A DNA stretch of 8,945 bases, from NCBI GenBank assembly GCA_900550095.1, contig URRG01000071.1:1-8945 (forward strand), written 5' to 3'. Positions 5,558 to 8,945 of the stretch are shown here, piece after piece. Both the position numbers and the translations under genes were made by a program. How positions within the stretch are numbered: position 1 is the stretch's first letter; each line of letters opens with the position of its first letter. The stretch comes from an uncultured Oscillospiraceae bacterium. GTDB lineage: Bacteria > Bacillota > Clostridia > Oscillospirales > Acutalibacteraceae. A model generated the notes under the pieces. It was not told the origin of the DNA. It made no database searches and saw only the letters and a list, made by a program, of their open reading frames with translations.

Positions 5558-6220
5558 ATGGCGCGTATTTGCATTGTGGAGGATGAGGAAAAAATACGGA
5601 TAGAGTTGAGCGTCTTTCTGGAAAGGAACGGGTATGAATGTATCTGTGCCGAAGCTTTTGATGATATTCCAGGTTATATCCGTTCCTGCGAGCCGGATCT
5701 AGTCCTCTTGGATCTGAATCTTCCCGGAATGGACGGCTATTCCATTTGCCGGGAATTGAGAAGGACTTCTAAAGTGCCTGTGATTATCGTTACAAGCCGT
5801 GATACGGAGGCGGACGAGCTTCTGAGCATGAATTTCGGCGCCGATGATTTTATCGCAAAGCCATATAACCGCCAGATTCTGCTGGCCAGGATCGCTGCGG
5901 TGATCCGCCGTTCCACACCGGGGCAGTTTTCAGCTTTGTCCCATAAGGGAGTGGAACTGAATGTTTCACGCTCTGTGCTGATCTATGGGGGAAAGGAAGC
6001 GGAGCTCACCAAAAATGAACTGCGGATCCTCCGCCTTCTGTTTTCCACGCCGGGAGCGATCCGGACGCGGGATGAGATCATCAACGATCTATGGCAGTCG
6101 GATGAATTCGTGGATGACAACACGCTTACGGTGAATATCAATCGTATCCGCCGGAAGATGGAAGGGATCGGCATACACGATTTTCTGCTGACAAAGCGGG
6201 GGCAGGGGTATATGATATGA
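5558..6220 (+). CDS. OmpR-family response regulator, BceR type
   Basis: This 220-residue DNA-binding regulator is the output half of a two-component system. The receiver domain (about 1-115) has acidic residues E8-D9-E10, the phospho-acceptor D52 in LVLLDLNLPGMDG, T79/S80 and K101 in the KPY motif. A winged-helix Trans_Reg_C domain (about 125-220) follows, ending LLTKRGQGYMI. The start at 5558 is chosen because GGAG (5546-5549) precedes it by 8 nt and the protein begins MARICIVEDEE, the usual receiver start; beginning at 5471 would add 29 non-homologous residues. The stop overlaps the kinase start in ATGA, so the pair is translationally coupled. The adjacent BceAB-type transporter and its upstream box suggest it activates that operon. 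Confidence 0.95.
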   Translation: MARICIVEDEEKIRIELSVFLERNGYECICAEAFDDIPGYIRSCEPDLVLLDLNLPGMDGYSICRELRRTSKVPVIIVTSRDTEADELLSMNFGADDFIAKPYNRQILLARIAAVIRRSTPGQFSALSHKGVELNVSRSVLIYGGKEAELTKNELRILRLLFSTPGAIRTRDEIINDLWQSDEFVDDNTLTVNINRIRRKMEGIGIHDFLLTKRGQGYMI

Positions 6221-7257
6221 GCTTTTGGGGATATTTGAAGGACCGGCTCCTTATGCTTTTCATTTCCTTTACGGCGGCTTTTTTCGCGGGGCTTCTGATG
6301 AGCACACTGGAGGTAGGGGCCTATGCGGTAGGGTTTATCAGCGCCCTGTATGTTTTGGGAACGGTCATGGCGCTGGGAGTGGATTACGCCCGTCGAAGGA
6401 GCTTTTACAGGGATGCTCTGGAAACGCTGGAGCTGTTGGATAAAAAATACCTCCTTTCGGAAACCTTGGAAGAGCCCGCCTCTTTGGAGGGAAGGATCTG
6501 CTTTGAAATCCTCAGCAGGACGCAGAAAAGCATGAACGACGAGATCATGAAATATAAACTGGCGTCTAAAGAATTCCGAGAATATACGGAAGCGTGGATG
6601 CATGAGATCAAAACGCCGATCGCTTCCTCTTTGCTGATCGCCGAAAACCATCCCTCTCCCGCCATGAAAAGCATTACCGAAGAACTGCGGCGCATCGACG
6701 CTTTGGTAGAACAGAGCATGTTTTATGCCAGGAGCAATTCTGTAGAGCAGGATTACATCATCCGGCGCGTTCCTTTGGAGGAGCTGGTAAAATCCTCTTT
6801 GAAAAAGCAGTCTGCCCTCCTGATCGAAAGCCGGTGCAGTATCCACAGAGAGAATCTCGGCGGAGAGGTATATACGGATGTGAAGTGGACGGACTTCATT
6901 TTGGGCCAGATCTTTATGAATGCGGTAAAATATGCTTCGGGGCCCCTTACGCTTTCCATTACGGGCAGCAAAAACGCCAATTCATACAGTCTGCGGATAC
7001 AGGATAATGGTGTCGGGATCCCATCCCAGGATCTGCCGCGGATTTTCGGGAAGGGATTTACGGGAAGCAACGGCAGGGGGACGGCTAAATCCAGCGGTAT
7101 GGGACTTTATCTCTGTAAAAAGCTCTGCGACGCCATGGGGTTGGGGATTGCAGTTTCCTCCCAGCTGGGAAGAGGGACCTGCGTGGAGCTGATATTCCCA
7201 TCCAGTACCATGCACCGGCTGGAGCCGGAGGGGGATCGCGAGGCTTTATGGAAATAA
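6217..7257 (+). CDS. Intramembrane-sensing histidine kinase, BceS type
   Basis: This 346-residue membrane sensor kinase partners the regulator before it. Two transmembrane helices (about 10-28 and 34-53) are joined by only a few outside residues (STLEVG), so there is no sensory domain; this is the hallmark of BceS-like kinases, which take their signal from the partner transporter. A linker leads to the H-box WMHEIKTPIAS with phospho-acceptor H129, then the HATPase domain: N-box around N235 (QIFMNAVKYAS), G1 DNGVGI (263-268), F-region DLPRIFGKGFTG and G2 SGMGL (293-297). The length fits the subfamily (about 330-350). All catalytic residues are present. The start overlaps the regulator stop by 4 nt and a terminator follows the stop at once, so the transporter is a separate transcript. 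Confidence 0.94.
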   Translation: MSFWGYLKDRLLMLFISFTAAFFAGLLMSTLEVGAYAVGFISALYVLGTVMALGVDYARRRSFYRDALETLELLDKKYLLSETLEEPASLEGRICFEILSRTQKSMNDEIMKYKLASKEFREYTEAWMHEIKTPIASSLLIAENHPSPAMKSITEELRRIDALVEQSMFYARSNSVEQDYIIRRVPLEELVKSSLKKQSALLIESRCSIHRENLGGEVYTDVKWTDFILGQIFMNAVKYASGPLTLSITGSKNANSYSLRIQDNGVGIPSQDLPRIFGKGFTGSNGRGTAKSSGMGLYLCKKLCDAMGLGIAVSSQLGRGTCVELIFPSSTMHRLEPEGDREALWK

Positions 7258-7259
7258 GG

Positions 7260-7293
7260 AAAAGCGCCGGCCGAAAGAGCCGGTGCTTTTCTC
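7260..7293 (+). terminator. Intrinsic terminator after the kinase gene
   Basis: AAAAGCGCCGGC (7260-7271) pairs with GCCGGTGCTTTT (7279-7290) over 12 bp with one G-T pair and a 7-nt loop, ending in TTTTCTCTT. It starts two bases after the kinase stop and separates the two-component operon from the transporter operon. Confidence 0.88.
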
Positions 7294-7310
7294 TTATCCG
7301 GGAAATTCTG

Positions 7311-7362
7311 AAGATTTCGTAAGATTTCCCTTACAGGAATGTAAGGTTTCTGTAAGGGAAAA
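7311..7362 (+). promoter_or_regulatory. BceR-type operator with nested inverted and direct repeats
   Basis: CCTTACA-GGAA-TGTAAGG (7330-7347) is a perfect 7-bp inverted repeat and contains TTACA-N4-TGTAA, the pattern known for BceR-like regulators. A larger perfect 12-bp repeat overlaps it: TTTCCCTTACAG (7326-7337) against CTGTAAGGGAAA (7351-7362). TGTAAGG occurs at 7341 and 7352, and AAGATTTC at 7311 and 7322, both spaced 11 bp, about one helical turn. The block ends just before the -35 position of the promoter, where an activator would sit. Confidence 0.75.
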
Positions 7363-7365
7363 CAA

Positions 7366-7394
7366 TGGCGGCGAATGTGCCGGGCTGGTATACT
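7366..7394 (+). promoter_or_regulatory. Activator-dependent promoter of the transporter operon
   Basis: TATACT (7389-7394) is preceded by TGG, giving an extended -10. At the -35 position (7366-7371) the sequence ATGGCG does not resemble TTGACA. A good -10, a poor -35 and an adjacent operator are what an inducible, regulator-activated promoter should look like. The start would be near 7401. Confidence 0.6.
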
Positions 7395-7440
7395 GATATC
7401 ACAGACAGAAATGTAAGACGGACAGGAGGAGCATACGCAT

Positions 7441-8208
7441 ATGGAAACGATTCTGGCGGTTCAGGATCTGGAAAAATACTATGGCGGCAAAAATAATGTG
7501 ACTAAAGCGGTGGATGGGATCAGCTTTTCCGTGGCCGAGGGGCAGTTTGTGGGGATCATGGGCGCTTCCGGCAGCGGCAAGACCACTCTGCTGAACTGTA
7601 TTTCCACGATAGACAGAGCCACGTCGGGGCATATCTATGTGCGCGGAACGGATATCACCGCGCTGAGCAGCAAAAAGCTCAGCCGGTTCCGCCGTAATGA
7701 GCTGGGATTTATATTCCAGGATTTCAATCTTTTGGATACGCTCACGGCCTATGAAAATATCGCCTTAGCTCTCACCATTCTGAGAATACCTGCAAGGGAG
7801 ATTGCGCCTCGGGTAAAAATGGTGGCGGAGAGGCTGGAAATTCAGGATATACTGCAGAAATATCCTTCTCAGCTTTCCGGCGGTCAGAAGCAGCGGGTAG
7901 CTGCGGCCAGAGCTATTGTGACGCATCCCGCGCTGATCCTGGCGGATGAGCCCACAGGCGCTCTCGACAGCAAAAGCGCCCGTCTCCTTTTGGAAAGCCT
8001 GGAGACATTGAACAGGGATCTTTCCGCTACGATCCTGATGGTGACTCACGACGCGTTTACAGCCAGCTACTGCGGCCGGATCCTGTTTATTAAGGATGGC
8101 CGGATTTTTAATGAACTCCAAAGAGGAGCGGATACCCGCAGGCAGTTTTTCAACCGGATCATTGAGGTGGTGGCCTTTCTGGGAGGTGACAGCACCAATG
8201 TTTTCTAA
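7441..8208 (+). CDS. ABC transporter ATP-binding protein, BceA type
   Basis: This 255-residue ATPase powers a MacB/BceAB-like transporter that protects against peptide antibiotics acting on the cell wall. Complete nucleotide-binding domain: Walker A GASGSGKTT (41-49), Q-loop Q93 in FQDFNLLDTLTAYEN, signature LSGGQ (145-149), Walker B ILADEP with D169 and E170, D-loop GALDS, and H-loop H203 in VTHD. FQDFNLLDTLTAYENIALAL is characteristic of the LolD/MacB/BceA class. AGGAGG (7424-7429) is 11 nt before the ATG, slightly long. The gene has its own promoter and BceR-like box, and its end overlaps the permease start by 11 nt, so the two are co-translated. The substrate (for example bacitracin, nisin or a host defensin) cannot be read from the sequence. 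Confidence 0.95.
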   Translation: METILAVQDLEKYYGGKNNVTKAVDGISFSVAEGQFVGIMGASGSGKTTLLNCISTIDRATSGHIYVRGTDITALSSKKLSRFRRNELGFIFQDFNLLDTLTAYENIALALTILRIPAREIAPRVKMVAERLEIQDILQKYPSQLSGGQKQRVAAARAIVTHPALILADEPTGALDSKSARLLLESLETLNRDLSATILMVTHDAFTASYCGRILFIKDGRIFNELQRGADTRRQFFNRIIEVVAFLGGDSTNVF

Positions 8209-8945
8209 GCTTGCCTTTAAAAACACCGTGAGGAGCATCCGCGACTACGCAGTATATTTTTTTACTATGACGCTGGGCGTTTGCCTTTTTTATATGTTCA
8301 ATTCCATGGGAGACCAGCAGGCCATGTTGGTTTTGTCGGAATCTCAGAAGGAAAATGTGCAGCAGCTGACAGAAATGCTGGGATATATCTCGGTGTTCGT
8401 GTCCTTTATTTTGGGATTTCTCATTCTGTATGCAAACCGTTTTTTGATCCGACGCCGGAAAAAGGAGATGGGTATCTACCTTACGCTGGGGATGAGCCGT
8501 TTTCGTATTTCGGGGATGCTCATTGCGGAAACCTTTTTGATCGGTATTTTTTCTTTGGCTGTAGGAATTACTCTGGGCGTTTTCGGAGCGCAGGCTCTGT
8601 CTGTTTTTACAGCCCGCATGTTTCAGGCGGACCTTTCCGGTTTTTACTTTATGTTTTCCAGGGAGGCCTGTCTGAAGACGGTTCTGTATTTCAGCGTGAT
8701 CTTTCTGGTCATTATGGCCTTCAATACCATATCTGTTTCCCGTCTCCGTCTGATCGATCTGATTTATGCGGACAGACAGAACGAAAACTTCCGGGTGAAG
8801 AGGCTGTGGATCTCTGTGGTGGTGTTTCTTGTGAGCGTTTGCTGCCTGGGGATCGCCTATGCTATCGTCCTGAAAAACGGCATGTTCCATGAAAGCCTGC
8901 TCATGGCTGTCATTTTAGGCATTTTGGGTACGATCCTCTTTTTCT
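8198..8945 (+). CDS. ABC transporter permease, BceB type (FtsX-like), 3'-truncated by the window edge
   Basis: The membrane half of the BceAB-like transporter; the first 249 residues are visible. AGGTGA (8184-8189) precedes the ATG by 8 nt. The protein opens MFSKLAFKNTVRSIRDYAVYFFTM, as BceB proteins do. Hydrophobic spans lie near 18-36, 62-80, 106-132, 159-178, 203-225 and 234-249. The conserved FtsX-type cytoplasmic motif RRRKKEMGIYLTLGMSR (85-101) follows span 2. Family members are about 640-670 residues with ten spans and a large extracellular domain between spans 7 and 8, which senses the peptide; that part lies outside the window. No frameshift or stop is seen. A 203-codon open frame at 8281-8892 in another + frame is a shadow of this gene. 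Confidence 0.93.
   Translation, partial: MFSKLAFKNTVRSIRDYAVYFFTMTLGVCLFYMFNSMGDQQAMLVLSESQKENVQQLTEMLGYISVFVSFILGFLILYANRFLIRRRKKEMGIYLTLGMSRFRISGMLIAETFLIGIFSLAVGITLGVFGAQALSVFTARMFQADLSGFYFMFSREACLKTVLYFSVIFLVIMAFNTISVSRLRLIDLIYADRQNENFRVKRLWISVVVFLVSVCCLGIAYAIVLKNGMFHESLLMAVILGILGTILFF

Noticed and set aside
5983..6846. 287-codon minus-strand open frame across the regulator/kinase junction
   Set aside because: It covers parts of two well-supported genes on the opposite strand and has no motif or ribosome binding site of its own.
8159..8890. 243-codon minus-strand and 203-codon plus-strand open frames in the permease region
   Set aside because: Both are shadows. The frame starting at 8198 gives a typical FtsX-like membrane protein with an SD and overlap to the ATPase gene.
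1..8945. CRISPR arrays, tRNA/rRNA genes, insertion sequences, prophage attachment sites
   Set aside because: No regularly spaced repeats, no cloverleaf with conserved tRNA motifs, no rRNA signature, no transposase or integrase frame and no flanking terminal repeats were seen.

Overview
The window looks like a chromosomal segment of a spore-forming Firmicute of the class Clostridia, probably a Lachnospiraceae relative. The basis is moderate GC in genes with AT-rich intergenic DNA, strong AGGAGG-type ribosome binding sites, hairpin-plus-U terminators, a cysteine-rich protein behind a sporulation-type promoter, and a Bce-type peptide-antibiotic resistance module. This placement is inference from gene style; no marker gene fixes the taxon.

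Layout. (1) 2-1885 (+): the 3' part of a PcrA/UvrD helicase gene, cut by the left window edge and closed by a near-perfect bidirectional terminator. (2) 2102-2908 (-): a 268-residue protein with 21 cysteines, preceded by a promoter resembling sigma-K/sigma-E sites, so a spore-layer protein is likely. (3) 3119-3466 (+): a 115-residue single-span membrane protein of unknown function, divergent from (2). (4) 3467-4222: no convincing protein gene, but a consensus sigma-A promoter (3671-3699), a long base-paired structure (3772-3870) and a 17-bp terminator hairpin (3934-3974) together outline a probable structured non-coding RNA of about 270 nt. (5) 4223-4927 (-): an SGNH/GDSL hydrolase with its own AT-rich promoter. 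(6) 5558-7257 (+): an overlapping response regulator/histidine kinase pair of the BceRS type, with a roughly 250-nt structured leader, ended by a terminator. (7) 7441-8945 (+): a BceAB-type ABC transporter. The ATPase is complete; the permease starts at 8198, overlaps the ATPase by 11 nt and runs off the right edge. In front of it lies an inverted repeat of the form TTACA-N4-TGTAA, the pattern known for BceR boxes, next to a promoter with a good extended -10 and no good -35.

How the genes work together. Regions 6 and 7 form one detoxification circuit. In known Bce modules the transporter senses a cell-wall-active peptide antibiotic and signals through the short-looped kinase, and the phosphorylated regulator activates the transporter promoter. 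The operator here fits that scheme. The other genes look like independent transcription units. The most novel items are the non-coding RNA candidate and the cysteine-rich putative spore protein.
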